A stretch of 64,000 bases of DNA from positions 806,001 to 870,000 of the forward strand of contig NZ_CP071051.1 in the NCBI RefSeq assembly GCF_017161405.1, in the 5' to 3' direction. The translations under genes were made by a program, and so were the position numbers. This stretch comes from Leucobacter sp. CX169. Lineage in GTDB: Bacteria > Actinomycetota > Actinomycetes > Actinomycetales > Microbacteriaceae. The notes under the pieces were generated by a model, which had not been told where the DNA came from, ran no database searches, and was given only the letters and a program-made list of their open reading frames with translations. Of the stretch, positions 45,010-53,383 are shown piece by piece; position 1 is the stretch's first letter, and each line of letters begins with the position of its first letter.

Positions 45010-46365
45010 CTAGGAAGCGAAGCGGAAGAGCTTCTTGTTCGCGAACTCCTCCATGCCACCCTTGCCGAGCTCGCGGCCGTAGCCCGACTTCTTGACGCCA
45101 CCGAAGGGCACGTCAGCGCCCTCGAGGCCGGCGGCGCCGATGAAGACCATGCCGACGTCGAGCTGGTTGCCGATACGCTCTGCGCGCTCGCGATCGTCGC
45201 AGATCACGACGGAACCGAGGCCGTAGGGCGAGGAGTTGGCGAGGTCAATCGCCTCTTCGTCGCTCGATACCTTGTACAGCTGCGCGACGGGACCGAAGAG
45301 CTCCTGGCTGTAGACGTCCATCGACGGCGTGATGTCCGTGATGATGGTCGGCGTGTAGACGTTGCCCTCGGGCGTGTTGTTGCCTGCGAGGACGGTCGCG
45401 CCCTGGTCGAGCGCGCTCTGCACCTGGGCGGTGAGGCCCTCGGTCGCCTTGTCCGAGGACATGGGACCGAAGTCGCCGTTCTCGAGCGACTGGCCAGCGA
45501 TGGCCGCCTGGAACTTCGCCGCGAACTCGTCGTAGTACTTGTCGAGGACGACGATGCGCTTGGAGCCGTTGCAGGCCTGGCCCGTGTTCTCCATGCGGCC
45601 GCCGACGGCGTGCTCGACGGCGAAGTCGATGTTGTCGGTGTCGAGGACGAGGAAGACGTCCGAGCCACCGAGCTCAAGCACGGCCTTCTTGAGGTTGCGG
45701 CCGGCCTGCTCGCCGATGATCGCGCCGGCACGCTCGGAACCGGTGAGCGAGACGCCCTGCACGCGGTCGTCCGCGATCATCGTCGAGATCTGGTCGTGGG
45801 TGGCGTACACGTTGACGTACGCGCCCTTGGGGAAGCCCGCCTCGAGGAACAGCGACTCGAGGGCCGCGGCCGACTCGGGGCACTGCTCGGCGTGCTTGAG
45901 GACCACCGTGTTGCCGAGGATCAGGTTCGGCACCGCGAAGCGTGCGACCTGGTAGTAGGGGTAGTTCCACGGCATGATGCCGAGGATGACGCCGATGCCC
46001 TGCTTGCGGATGAAGGTGCGCAGGCCGTCCTCGACCTCGAGCTCCTCGTCGGCGAGCCACTTCTCGGCGTTCTTCGCGAACGCCTCGGCGATCGCACCCG
46101 AGAACTCAGCCTCGCCGATTGCCTGGTCGAGGGGCTTGCCCATCTCACGGTTGATGATGGCGCCGAGCTCGTCCTTGCGCTCGACCATCAGATCAGCGAA
46201 CTTCTGCGCGAGCGCTGCGCGCTCTGCGACGGTGGTGTTGCGTGACCACTCGCGGTACGTGCTCTGGGCGGAGGCGAGCGCCTGCTCGATGTCTGCAGCG
46301 GTAGCGTCGGGATACTCCGTGACGGTCTCGCCGGTTGCCGGATTGATGACGGCGTACTTACCCAT
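45010..46365 (-). CDS. gabD: NAD(P)-dependent succinate-semialdehyde dehydrogenase
   Basis: Start ATG 46365 has AAGGAG six bases upstream; 451 residues, the short form without an N-terminal extension. Catalytic glutamate in VLELGGSDVFLVLD, catalytic cysteine in NTGQACNGSKRI, NAD-binding block MPWNYPYYQVARFA and SPYGLGSVV. Length and GQACNGSKR fit the GabD/Sad group. Succinic semialdehyde is also a product of HpaI and of GABA turnover, so the enzyme would serve both pathways in this window. Confidence 0.9.
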   Translation of the reverse strand: MGKYAVINPATGETVTEYPDATAADIEQALASAQSTYREWSRNTTVAERAALAQKFADLMVERKDELGAIINREMGKPLDQAIGEAEFSGAIAEAFAKNAEKWLADEELEVEDGLRTFIRKQGIGVILGIMPWNYPYYQVARFAVPNLILGNTVVLKHAEQCPESAAALESLFLEAGFPKGAYVNVYATHDQISTMIADDRVQGVSLTGSERAGAIIGEQAGRNLKKAVLELGGSDVFLVLDTDNIDFAVEHAVGGRMENTGQACNGSKRIVVLDKYYDEFAAKFQAAIAGQSLENGDFGPMSSDKATEGLTAQVQSALDQGATVLAGNNTPEGNVYTPTIITDITPSMDVYSQELFGPVAQLYKVSSDEEAIDLANSSPYGLGSVVICDDRERAERIGNQLDVGMVFIGAAGLEGADVPFGGVKKSGYGRELGKGGMEEFANKKLFRFAS

Positions 46366-46401
46366 GGATCACTCCTTGTAAACTTCTCTGTCTTGGGACG
46401 A

Positions 46402-46436
46402 TGCCAGTTTGGCACACCCCACTCCCATTAACTATA
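46402..46436 (-). promoter_or_regulatory. gabD promoter with TGCCA-AAC-TGGCA operator
   Basis: On the minus strand a -10 box TATAGT (46431-46436) is followed 16 bases later by the palindrome TGCCAAACTGGCA (46402-46414), about 40 bases before the gabD ATG. The palindrome would sit just past the transcription start, a usual repressor position. Confidence 0.55.
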
Positions 46437-46505
46437 CCGGCGAGACGGTTTTCCAGCCGGGGCTCAGCGCCCGCGTTTCGGGCCGGTGCTCCCGCTGCAC
46501 GGGGC

Positions 46506-47147
46506 CTAGGTATCGAGCCAGGCGACGGCGCGAATGGGGGAGCCGTCGCCGCGCTCGACGCGCAGCGGCAGGAGGCTCACGCGTACCCGATCGGGCACGC
46601 GGTCCAGACCCGTGAGGTTCTCGACGATCACGCCGTCCGCTCCCAGGATCGCGGCGTGCGCCGGGAAGTCGGATCCTGGATCGCCCGTCGGGTCGGGGCT
46701 GAACGCGTCGATGCCGACGACCCGGGCGCCGCGGGCGACGATTAACGCGGCGAGTTCGGGGGAGAGGTGCGGGTGGACGAGCGCCTCGGGCGTACCCGCG
46801 TGCCGGTCCCAGCCGGTGGCGACGAACACGATGCCGGGGAGCCGCTCGGGCAGCCCGCCCGCGATGCCGCCCGCGTCGATAGCGGTGTGAGGCTGTGGGT
46901 CGATCGCTCGCAACACGAGCGCGTCGCCGTCCAGCCACTCGAGCGGGATCTCTTCGACCGTGCGACCGCCGACGATGGTGTGCGCGGGGGCGTCGAGGTG
47001 GGTGCCGGTGTGGGAGTTCAGCCCCAACCGGGCCACCGCGACGCCGTCGCGCGCGACGGTAAGCGCGCCGTCGATTTCGACTTCCGGGTCACCCGGGTAG
47101 ACCTGCATGCCCGAGCGGACAAGGAGGGAGAGATCGACGGCGCGCAC
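46506..47147 (-). CDS. Cyclase-family hydrolase (kynurenine formamidase-like)
   Basis: 213 residues from GTG 47147, four bases after the permease stop. The metal-binding signature HTGTHLDAPAH (~50-60) is complete, with DLSLLVRSGMQVYPGDP at the N-terminus and a later acidic/His region (IDAFSPDPTGD, FPAHAAILG). The family includes kynurenine formamidase, isatin hydrolase and related amidohydrolases. The NCS1 permease partner suggests hydrolysis of an imported nitrogen heterocycle or its ring-opened product. Confidence 0.87.
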   Translation of the reverse strand: MRAVDLSLLVRSGMQVYPGDPEVEIDGALTVARDGVAVARLGLNSHTGTHLDAPAHTIVGGRTVEEIPLEWLDGDALVLRAIDPQPHTAIDAGGIAGGLPERLPGIVFVATGWDRHAGTPEALVHPHLSPELAALIVARGARVVGIDAFSPDPTGDPGSDFPAHAAILGADGVIVENLTGLDRVPDRVRVSLLPLRVERGDGSPIRAVAWLDT

Positions 47148-47151
47148 GTGA

Positions 47152-48561
47152 CTACTCCGCCGAGTCGGCCGGGGCGTCGAGCAGGTGCCCGGCGGGCGCC
47201 TGGTCGCGTGGGTCGCGCAGTCCCGGGATCTTCGTGCGGCCGAGGCCCACCATGAGCACCAGGTAGAGCAGGAAGCTCACCACGAAGGCGGGGATGGTCG
47301 CGCCGAGGGGGCTGGGCGTGACATAGGTGAGCTGGTAGGACAGCCCGGCCCCGATCACCCAGACGGCAATCGCGACCCAGTTCACGCCGCCCTGGTACCA
47401 GTAGCGGCTGGCCGAGGTCTCGGTCAGGATCTGGCGCGAGTAGCCGCGCTTCTTGAGGAGGTAGTAGTCGACGATCATGATCGCGAACACCGGCACGAAG
47501 AAGGCGCCAATCATGACGAGGAAGTCGGTGAACTGGCCGAGCAATGCGAGCCAGGTCGAGCCGATGATCGAGATGATGCCCAGCACGATTGCGGTCGGTA
47601 GGAACTTCAGGTGCCACTTCGACTGCGCATTGACGGCCGAGGTCACCATGCCGAAGACGACCATCGTGTTCGTCGCCATCACTGAAAGGAAGATGGCGAG
47701 CCCGAGCGGCCAGCCAAACTCGGCGACGATGACCGTGGGGTCGAACGCGACTGCGTCGCCACCCTTCAGGATCACGGTGCTGAACGCCACCAGGCCGAGG
47801 GTCATCGCGATGATGGTCGAGAGCGTGTAGCCGATGCCTGAGCCGATGATTCCGGCCTTGCTGCTGCGCGCGTGGCGATTCATGTCGGCCGAGAGAACGG
47901 TCCACGAGATTGCGGTGGAGATCACGATGTCAAGCGTGCTGATGCCGCTTCCGCCGAGCTCGGTGTCCACCGGAATCGCGGCGAACTCGCTCGGGCTAAA
48001 CGCACCAAAGGCCGCGGCGAACACAAAGCCCATGACGACCAGGATCGCGAGGCCGAGCCACGGCTCGATGCGCGAGATGCCGGTGTGGCCGAAGATGGCG
48101 AGCACCACGACGATGCCCTGGCAGAGCGCCGAGAACAGCACGGGGTTCGAGAACCCGGTCGCCTGATACACGAGCGCATTGACGGTGACGCCGGCGAGCA
48201 TCGCCTGCACCCAGCTCCAGCCCATCAGCGTAATGAGGTTGGCCGCGGCCGGCAGCAGGCTGCCCCTGATGCCGAACGAGCCACGGGTGATAGCCATGGT
48301 GGGAAGGCCCGTGCGCGTGCCGATGTTGCCGATCAATACGAGCACGACGGCGCCGCCGATGGTGCCGACGATAATCATGGTGAGTGCGGTGCCGAACGAC
48401 ACGCTCGGCACAAAGAGGGTGCCGGTGAGCAGCGTCGTGACGACGAGGTTCGCGGCGAGCCAGATGAGCCCGATCTTCAGGAGCGACTGGGTGCCACGGA
48501 CGGGGCCGGCCGAGTCGTCGTGGCCGTCGAGGGTGACGGCCATGGTCTTGGTGCTGGTCAT
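47152..48561 (-). CDS. NCS1-family permease (nucleobase/allantoin/hydantoin type)
   Basis: 469 residues, ~12 transmembrane segments. It starts at ATG 48561, overlapping the previous stop (ATGA) with GGAGG nine bases upstream. Family blocks: TRTGLPTMAITRGSFGIRG, GWSWVQAMLAGVTVNALVY and MIVDYYLLKKRGYSRQIL near the C-terminal third. It imports a small nitrogen heterocycle by cation symport; the substrate is not readable. Confidence 0.9.
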   Translation of the reverse strand: MTSTKTMAVTLDGHDDSAGPVRGTQSLLKIGLIWLAANLVVTTLLTGTLFVPSVSFGTALTMIIVGTIGGAVVLVLIGNIGTRTGLPTMAITRGSFGIRGSLLPAAANLITLMGWSWVQAMLAGVTVNALVYQATGFSNPVLFSALCQGIVVVLAIFGHTGISRIEPWLGLAILVVMGFVFAAAFGAFSPSEFAAIPVDTELGGSGISTLDIVISTAISWTVLSADMNRHARSSKAGIIGSGIGYTLSTIIAMTLGLVAFSTVILKGGDAVAFDPTVIVAEFGWPLGLAIFLSVMATNTMVVFGMVTSAVNAQSKWHLKFLPTAIVLGIISIIGSTWLALLGQFTDFLVMIGAFFVPVFAIMIVDYYLLKKRGYSRQILTETSASRYWYQGGVNWVAIAVWVIGAGLSYQLTYVTPSPLGATIPAFVVSFLLYLVLMVGLGRTKIPGLRDPRDQAPAGHLLDAPADSAE

Positions 48562-48962
48562 GAGAGTGCGGCCTCCGGAGTCGTGGACAGGTGCTCGTGG
48601 ATGGCGATCAGGCTGTCACCCTCCGTGCGGAAAATGATGCTCTCGCGCTCGACGTAGGAATCGTCGCCCGCGGGGGTGTTCACGGCCGTGGCGACCGTGT
48701 GGCTGAAGACGGCGCCACCGGGGAATGCCTGGACGAGGCGGTCGTTGGAAGTGCAGGAAGTAACGCTCCAGCCGCTGGCGACCCAGCCGGCCCAGAGTGC
48801 CTCGTACTCGGCGCGCGAGGCGAGGCGTGCGGCCTCGGGGTGGAAGATGAACGTGGCGTCGGGGGCGAAGCCGGCGAAGTACGCGTCGGTATCGGTGGCG
48901 GCGAAGGCGGCAACGATCGCGTCGGCGGCCGCGAGGACCTGGGCTTCTGAGGGGGTGTGCAT
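48558..48962 (-). CDS. SnoaL-like/NTF2-fold small protein
   Basis: 134 residues from ATG 48962 after GGAG. The pattern (AADAIVAAFAATDTDAYFAGFAPDATFIFHPEA in overlapping helix-strand order, RAEYEALWAGWV, ESIIFRTEGDSLIAIHEHLS) is that of the DUF4440/SnoaL cone fold, used by isomerases, cyclases and many uncharacterised proteins. First gene of the unit with the NCS1 permease and cyclase, so a role in the same degradation is likely. Confidence 0.8.
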   Translation of the reverse strand: MHTPSEAQVLAAADAIVAAFAATDTDAYFAGFAPDATFIFHPEAARLASRAEYEALWAGWVASGWSVTSCTSNDRLVQAFPGGAVFSHTVATAVNTPAGDDSYVERESIIFRTEGDSLIAIHEHLSTTPEAALS

Positions 48963-49008
48963 GGAGTGCTCCGTTGGACTCTTTCGAGCGTGGTGATGAA
49001 GAGGTGCG

Positions 49009-49034
49009 GAGGGGGCGGTGGGTGCCGCCCCCTC
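49009..49034 (-). terminator. Terminator after the agmatinase-family gene
   Basis: GAGGGGGCGG (49009-49018) and CCGCCCCCTC (49025-49034) form a 10-bp stem with a 6-base loop just after the ureohydrolase stop on the leftward strand. Confidence 0.7.
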
Positions 49035-49044
49035 GAGCGGGTGG

Positions 49045-49992
49045 CTAGGCCGAGTGGCCCATCGCGCTGATCAGTTCGTAGACGACGTGGCTTGCCGCGA
49101 CGGCCGTGATCTGGGCGTGGTCGTAAGCGGGGGCCACCTCGACGACGTCTGCGCCGACGATGTTCAGGTCCGAGAGGCCGCGGATGATGCGCAGCAGCTC
49201 GCGGCTCGTGAGGCCGCCGGCTTCGGGGGTGCCGGTGCCGGGCGCGTGTGCGGGGTCGAGCACGTCGATGTCGATCGAGATGTACAGCGGCTTGTCGCCG
49301 ACGCGGGCGCGGATGCGCTCGAGGGCGGCGGGAACGCCGTTCTCCTCGACATACTCGGTCGTGACGATGGTGAAGCCGAGGCGCGCGTCGTCCTCGAGGT
49401 CGCCCTTGCCGTACAGGGGGCCGCGGGTGCCCGCGTGCATGCTGGCGGTGAGGTCGATCAGGCCCTCTTCCGAGGCCCGGCGGAACGGGGTGCCGTGCGT
49501 CATGGGGGCGCCGAAGTAGGTGTCCCAGGTGTCGAGGTGCGCGTCGAAGTGCAGCACGGCGACCGGGCCGTGCTTCTTGTTGATGGCGCGCAGCAGCGGC
49601 AGCGCGATCGTGTGGTCGCCGCCGACCGTGACGATCTTTTCGACGCGCTCGCCGAGCTCGGTGGCCGCGGCGTCGATCTGGTTGACGGCCTCTTCGAGGT
49701 TGAAGGGGTTCGCGACGATGTCGCCGGCGTCCACGACCTGCTGGACCGTGAAGGGGGCGATGTCCTGCGCCGGGTTGTAGGGGCGCAGCAGGCGCGAGGC
49801 CTCGCGCACGTGGGACGGGCCGAACCGTGCGCCGGGGCGGTAGCTCACGCCAGTGTCGAACGGAATGCCGACGACCGCGACGCGGGCCTCGGGAACATCC
49901 TCGATACGGGGCAGCTTGGCGAAGGTGGCGATCCCTGCGTAGCGCGGCGTCAGGCTCGCGTCAGCGGGACCCTGTGGCTCATGCGTGCTCAT
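49045..49992 (-). CDS. speB: Agmatinase-family ureohydrolase (agmatinase/guanidinobutyrase)
   Basis: Start ATG 49992 follows GAGGA; 315 residues. The binuclear Mn ligands are complete: [22 protein letters not shown] and [32 protein letters not shown] is the N-terminal family signature. It hydrolyses a guanidino compound to an amine and urea. Agmatine, guanidinobutyrate or guanidine-like substrates cannot be told apart by eye. Divergent from an XRE-cupin regulator, with a GTTGCC/GGCAAC dyad between. Confidence 0.9.
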   Translation of the reverse strand: MSTHEPQGPADASLTPRYAGIATFAKLPRIEDVPEARVAVVGIPFDTGVSYRPGARFGPSHVREASRLLRPYNPAQDIAPFTVQQVVDAGDIVANPFNLEEAVNQIDAAATELGERVEKIVTVGGDHTIALPLLRAINKKHGPVAVLHFDAHLDTWDTYFGAPMTHGTPFRRASEEGLIDLTASMHAGTRGPLYGKGDLEDDARLGFTIVTTEYVEENGVPAALERIRARVGDKPLYISIDIDVLDPAHAPGTGTPEAGGLTSRELLRIIRGLSDLNIVGADVVEVAPAYDHAQITAVAASHVVYELISAMGHSA

Positions 49993-50010
49993 GGTGCACA
50001 TTCCTCTCTG

Positions 50011-50027
50011 GTTGCCCAATAGGCAAC
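50011..50027. promoter_or_regulatory. Operator-like dyad GTTGCC-CAATA-GGCAAC
   Basis: A perfect 6-bp dyad with 5-base spacer lies 18 bases upstream of the agmatinase start; another half-site GGCAAC occurs at about 50049-50054. It is the best candidate for the binding site of the divergent XRE-cupin protein. Confidence 0.55.
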
Positions 50028-50133
50028 AAGTGAATCGTCAGGGTGAACGTGGCAACTCTAGGCCTCCGTCTGGGTTTGGTCAACTGCGCTGATACTGTGA
50101 GCGATGCAACACCGGCGTCAGACAGGAGAGCCC

Positions 50134-50715
50134 ATGCGACCCGTGCACCCCAGCGCAGAGGTACAGATCGCCCCAATCGGTGCGAAATTGCGTGCCACTC
50201 GGGCCGCGCAGGGCCTGACACTCGAGCAGCTCGCGCTTGCCATCGGCGTCACTAAGGGGTTTCTGAGCCGGGTCGAGCGCAACGAGACCTCGCCGAGCGT
50301 GTCGACGCTCGTGCAGTTGTGTCAGGCGCTGTCGCTGCCCATCGGGTCACTGTTCGAAACTCCCGAGATCAACCGGATCGCGCTCGATGACGCCCCCCGC
50401 ATCAACATGGGCGGACGAGGCGTCGACGAGTGGCTGATCACCGCGCGCGAGGAATCGCGGGTGCAGGTGATTCGGTCACGAATGTCGGCGCACGCGACCG
50501 GCGGTGACGCGCTCTATTCGATCAACTGCGACGTCGAAGTGCTGCACGTCATCACGGGCGCGGTGACCTTGCAGTTCGCTGACCGCGACGAGGCGCTGCA
50601 CGCGGGGGATACCCTGACCTTCCCGGGTCGCACTCCCCACAATTGGCGCACGGGGGCCGAGCCCGCCGAGGTGGTCTGGACGCTGATCCCGGCGGCCTGG
50701 AGCGGCGCGGCCTGA
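50134..50715 (+). CDS. XRE-family regulator with C-terminal cupin domain
   Basis: Start taken at ATG 50134, with AGGAGAG five bases upstream; ATG 50104 is an alternative behind TACTGT. 193 residues: HTH_3 domain (IGAKLRATRAAQGLTLEQLALAIGVTKGFLSRVERNETSPS in consecutive helices) and a cupin_2 sensor domain (VLHVITGAVTLQFADRDEALHAGDTLTFPGRTPHNWR). Such PuuR/SutR-like proteins often control polyamine or amino acid catabolism, which fits the divergent ureohydrolase. Confidence 0.9.
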   Translation: MRPVHPSAEVQIAPIGAKLRATRAAQGLTLEQLALAIGVTKGFLSRVERNETSPSVSTLVQLCQALSLPIGSLFETPEINRIALDDAPRINMGGRGVDEWLITAREESRVQVIRSRMSAHATGGDALYSINCDVEVLHVITGAVTLQFADRDEALHAGDTLTFPGRTPHNWRTGAEPAEVVWTLIPAAWSGAA

Positions 50716-50866
50716 GGCTTCGCAGCTGCCGACGGCCTCTTTCTTTGTAGAGTCCTCATCAACAGTTTTCGGGTTCGCTTGTATGCTTCCGAAAAGATTT
50801 CTCGGGGGTCCAACAGCTGACTGATTTCGGGGATCGAATGTCGGACGTCAATGGTGTGCTGCAGCC

Positions 50867-52327
50867 ATGAAACACACACCCCGAGATGGCGAGCGCGGCC
50901 TCGAGCGCGCGCCCCATGGCACAGCTCATGGCGCGGCCTCGGAGGCTAAGCCCCGACAGAAATTGTCGCGAGTGCGGTTCGAACCGTTTGATCTCGGGCC
51001 GCGGAAGTTGCTTCGCACCGGGAAGCTGCGCGACAACGTGATCGCCACGGCCCAACGCTCTGCCCTCGCGGGTGCCAAGGAAGTACGGGCGCTTGCCGAG
51101 CTACACGAAGACGTACTCGTGCACTCCCGCTCGGACGAAGAAATTCTCCTCACGCTCCGCTCGCGTGCGGCAGAGTGTTCCGCCGCGATGGGAGTCAGCG
51201 AACGATCCGTACTGAGTCGCATGGCCGAGGCACACACGCTCGTCTACGCCTACCCCGCGACGATCGCTGCGGTCGAGTCCGTCAAGATCACGATGCAACA
51301 CGCGAAGGTCATCGTGTCCGAGGGGTCCGGGGTCGATCACCGGCTGCGCGCAGAGTACGAGGCGCGCTGCCTCGAAATCGCGGCACACACCTCCGCAGGG
51401 CGGCTGCGGGTACAGGCGAAGCTGATCGCGCTCGAGCTCCAGCCGCGCACACCCGACGAGATGCATGCGATCGCGGCAGCGCAGCGCTGCATCTGGGTGA
51501 GCGAACTTCCCGATGGCATGGCCGAACTCGGCGCGGTCTTGCCTGCGGCCCTCGCGTACGGGATCTACGACCGGGTGCAGCGCATCGCCACGGCAGTCCA
51601 GCGGGAAGTGGTGCGCGAAGAAGCCGCCAGGGCCAAGGCCATGCCGGCGGCATCGGACGAGTCCGAGCCCGTGGGCCGGGCTGTTGGACGGGAACGCAGC
51701 ATCGGGACGTACCGGGCTGACGTGTTCGCGGAGTTGCTGCTGACAGGCATTCCCGATAGCGCCCAACAAGCCGCCGGTGCCTCGGGACCTGCCGACTCGG
51801 GAAATGCCACCATGACCCGCCAATTCGCGACTGGCATTCAGGCGAACATCTCGATCACGATCCCCGTCGGCGGCACCGCCACCCTCGAGGGATACGGCCC
51901 CATCGACTCCATCACAGCCCGCCAGTTTGCGGCGGTGGCGCCCGGTTGGGACTCGGTCACCGTCAACGCCGACGGCGAAGTGCTCTCGACCGAACGCAGA
52001 CACCCCACGGAGGCAATGAAGCGCGTCTTGCGAGCACGCGACCAGCATTGCCGGTTCCCGGGCTGCGCCGTCCCCACCAGATCATGCGAGATCGACCACA
52101 CGATCGAGTGGGCAGCCGGCGGCCCGACCGAACTCGCGAACCTCGGACATCTGTGTCCCACACACCATCTGCTGAAGCATCCGGATCTCGCGCACCAGAT
52201 CCAGTGGCGGGTGAGACAAGAAGCGGGCGGGGAGTTCGTCTGGACCAGCCCGACCGGCGCGGAATACCTCGACCGGCCAGACCGCACGCTGCGTAACACA
52301 CCCGGCGTCACGAGGATGGCGGCGTAA
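50867..52327 (+). CDS. DUF222/HNH endonuclease-domain protein (13E12-type)
   Basis: 486 residues. The N-terminal ~300 residues are DUF222 (ALAELHEDVLVHSRSDEE, MAEAHTLVYAYPATIAAVESVKITMQHAKVI). The C-terminal HNH motif is well preserved: HCRFPGCAVPTRSCEIDHTI, EWAAGGPT, NLGHLCPTHHLLKH, with zinc-type cysteines. These genes occur in many copies in actinobacterial genomes, sometimes inside mobile elements; function is not established. Flanks here show no element ends. Start ATG 50867 has no clear ribosome binding site. Confidence 0.9.
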   Translation: MKHTPRDGERGLERAPHGTAHGAASEAKPRQKLSRVRFEPFDLGPRKLLRTGKLRDNVIATAQRSALAGAKEVRALAELHEDVLVHSRSDEEILLTLRSRAAECSAAMGVSERSVLSRMAEAHTLVYAYPATIAAVESVKITMQHAKVIVSEGSGVDHRLRAEYEARCLEIAAHTSAGRLRVQAKLIALELQPRTPDEMHAIAAAQRCIWVSELPDGMAELGAVLPAALAYGIYDRVQRIATAVQREVVREEAARAKAMPAASDESEPVGRAVGRERSIGTYRADVFAELLLTGIPDSAQQAAGASGPADSGNATMTRQFATGIQANISITIPVGGTATLEGYGPIDSITARQFAAVAPGWDSVTVNADGEVLSTERRHPTEAMKRVLRARDQHCRFPGCAVPTRSCEIDHTIEWAAGGPTELANLGHLCPTHHLLKHPDLAHQIQWRVRQEAGGEFVWTSPTGAEYLDRPDRTLRNTPGVTRMAA

Positions 52328-52402
52328 ACGGCTCAGGTGCTTCCGGTCCCAGCTGGGCGAGGTTCACCGGTCAATGATCGAAGCGTCCCCGCGCCAGTCA
52401 GA

Positions 52403-53290
52403 TTACGCCTTGGGCCTGCGCGCAGCACGCACAATCGTGACCACGATGCCGACGATGAGCGCGATCGCAATGATCCAGGGCAATGCCACGCCGAGGGCGA
52501 GCCCCAGGCCGACGATGGCTGCCCCGAGCGAGCTGATGCCCAGCAGGATCGCCTCCCAGAAGTTCTCGGGTCCGCTGACGGGTGCGGTACCCGGAGCATT
52601 GAGGGTCACGGAGATGGTGGCCTCGTCGACCTGATTGTCGAGGTAGTCGAGCTGGCTGGTCAGCCCGTCGAGCTCGGCCTGGCGTGCGGTGAGCGCGCTC
52701 TCCGCGGCGATGAGGTCGGCGGTGTTGCTCGCCTCGGCCATCAGCGCGCGCAGGCGTTCGGTCGAGACGGTAAGCGCCGCGACGCGGGCCGACAGGTCCT
52801 GGCGCTGCAGCGTCACGTCGCTCGTGGATCGGCTCGTCGAGACCACCTTCCCGACGCCCGAGATCGCGGTGATCGCGTCCTCCAGGCGATCCGAGGGCAC
52901 GCGCACGGTGAGGCTGGCGCTGGCCGGGCCCCACTCGCCGGCCGCCCCGACCGAACTGAACTCGACGCGGCCGTCGAGCGGCTTCAGCGCGGCAACGACG
53001 TCATCAGCCGCGGCCTGCGGGTCTGACACCTCGATCACCACATCGCTCGTGCGGATGATTGATTCCCCGGTGGCGGCCGACTTTCCATCGACCGTCGCGA
53101 GCTCGGGCGACGCCGCCAGGTCCTGCAGCGCCTCGGTCTGCGGCATTGATTCTGCGCTCCCTCCGGTGGGGCCGCCGCTGGGGCCGCCGAATGCACAGCC
53201 GGCGAGCATCAGGGCAAGCGCGGCGACAAGGCCAACGCTCGCCAGTCGAGCGCGGGACGCGGTGCGGTGGGTCATCCTGAGACGAGTCAT
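52403..53290 (-). CDS. DUF4349 membrane-anchored lipoprotein
   Basis: 295 residues. N-terminal lipoprotein signal with lipobox LAGC (~29-32), then a Ser/Gly/Pro linker and the DUF4349 domain (~78-230: SIIRTSDVVIEVSDP, LTVRVPSDRLEDAITAIS, GKVVSTSRSTSDVT). It includes a coiled-coil stretch (STERLRALMAEASNTADLIA). A C-terminal membrane span (LGISSLGAAIVGLGLALGVA onward) and basic tail follow. The function of the family is unknown. A leaderless-type -10 box precedes ATG 53290. Confidence 0.88.
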   Translation of the reverse strand: MTRLRMTHRTASRARLASVGLVAALALMLAGCAFGGPSGGPTGGSAESMPQTEALQDLAASPELATVDGKSAATGESIIRTSDVVIEVSDPQAAADDVVAALKPLDGRVEFSSVGAAGEWGPASASLTVRVPSDRLEDAITAISGVGKVVSTSRSTSDVTLQRQDLSARVAALTVSTERLRALMAEASNTADLIAAESALTARQAELDGLTSQLDYLDNQVDEATISVTLNAPGTAPVSGPENFWEAILLGISSLGAAIVGLGLALGVALPWIIAIALIVGIVVTIVRAARRPKA

Positions 53291-53296
53291 AGCATC

Positions 53297-53302
53297 ACTG
53301 TA
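53297..53302 (-). promoter_or_regulatory. Leaderless-type -10 box of the DUF4349 gene
   Basis: On the minus strand TACAGT is followed by exactly six bases and ATG 53290, without a ribosome binding site. Confidence 0.5.
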
Positions 53303-53383
53303 GAGCGGCCGGTCAGGGCCGCGGGAGGAGCTCTCGGCAACGATGCGGTGACGATCCCGCGGCGCTCAGGTTGCGCAGACGGG

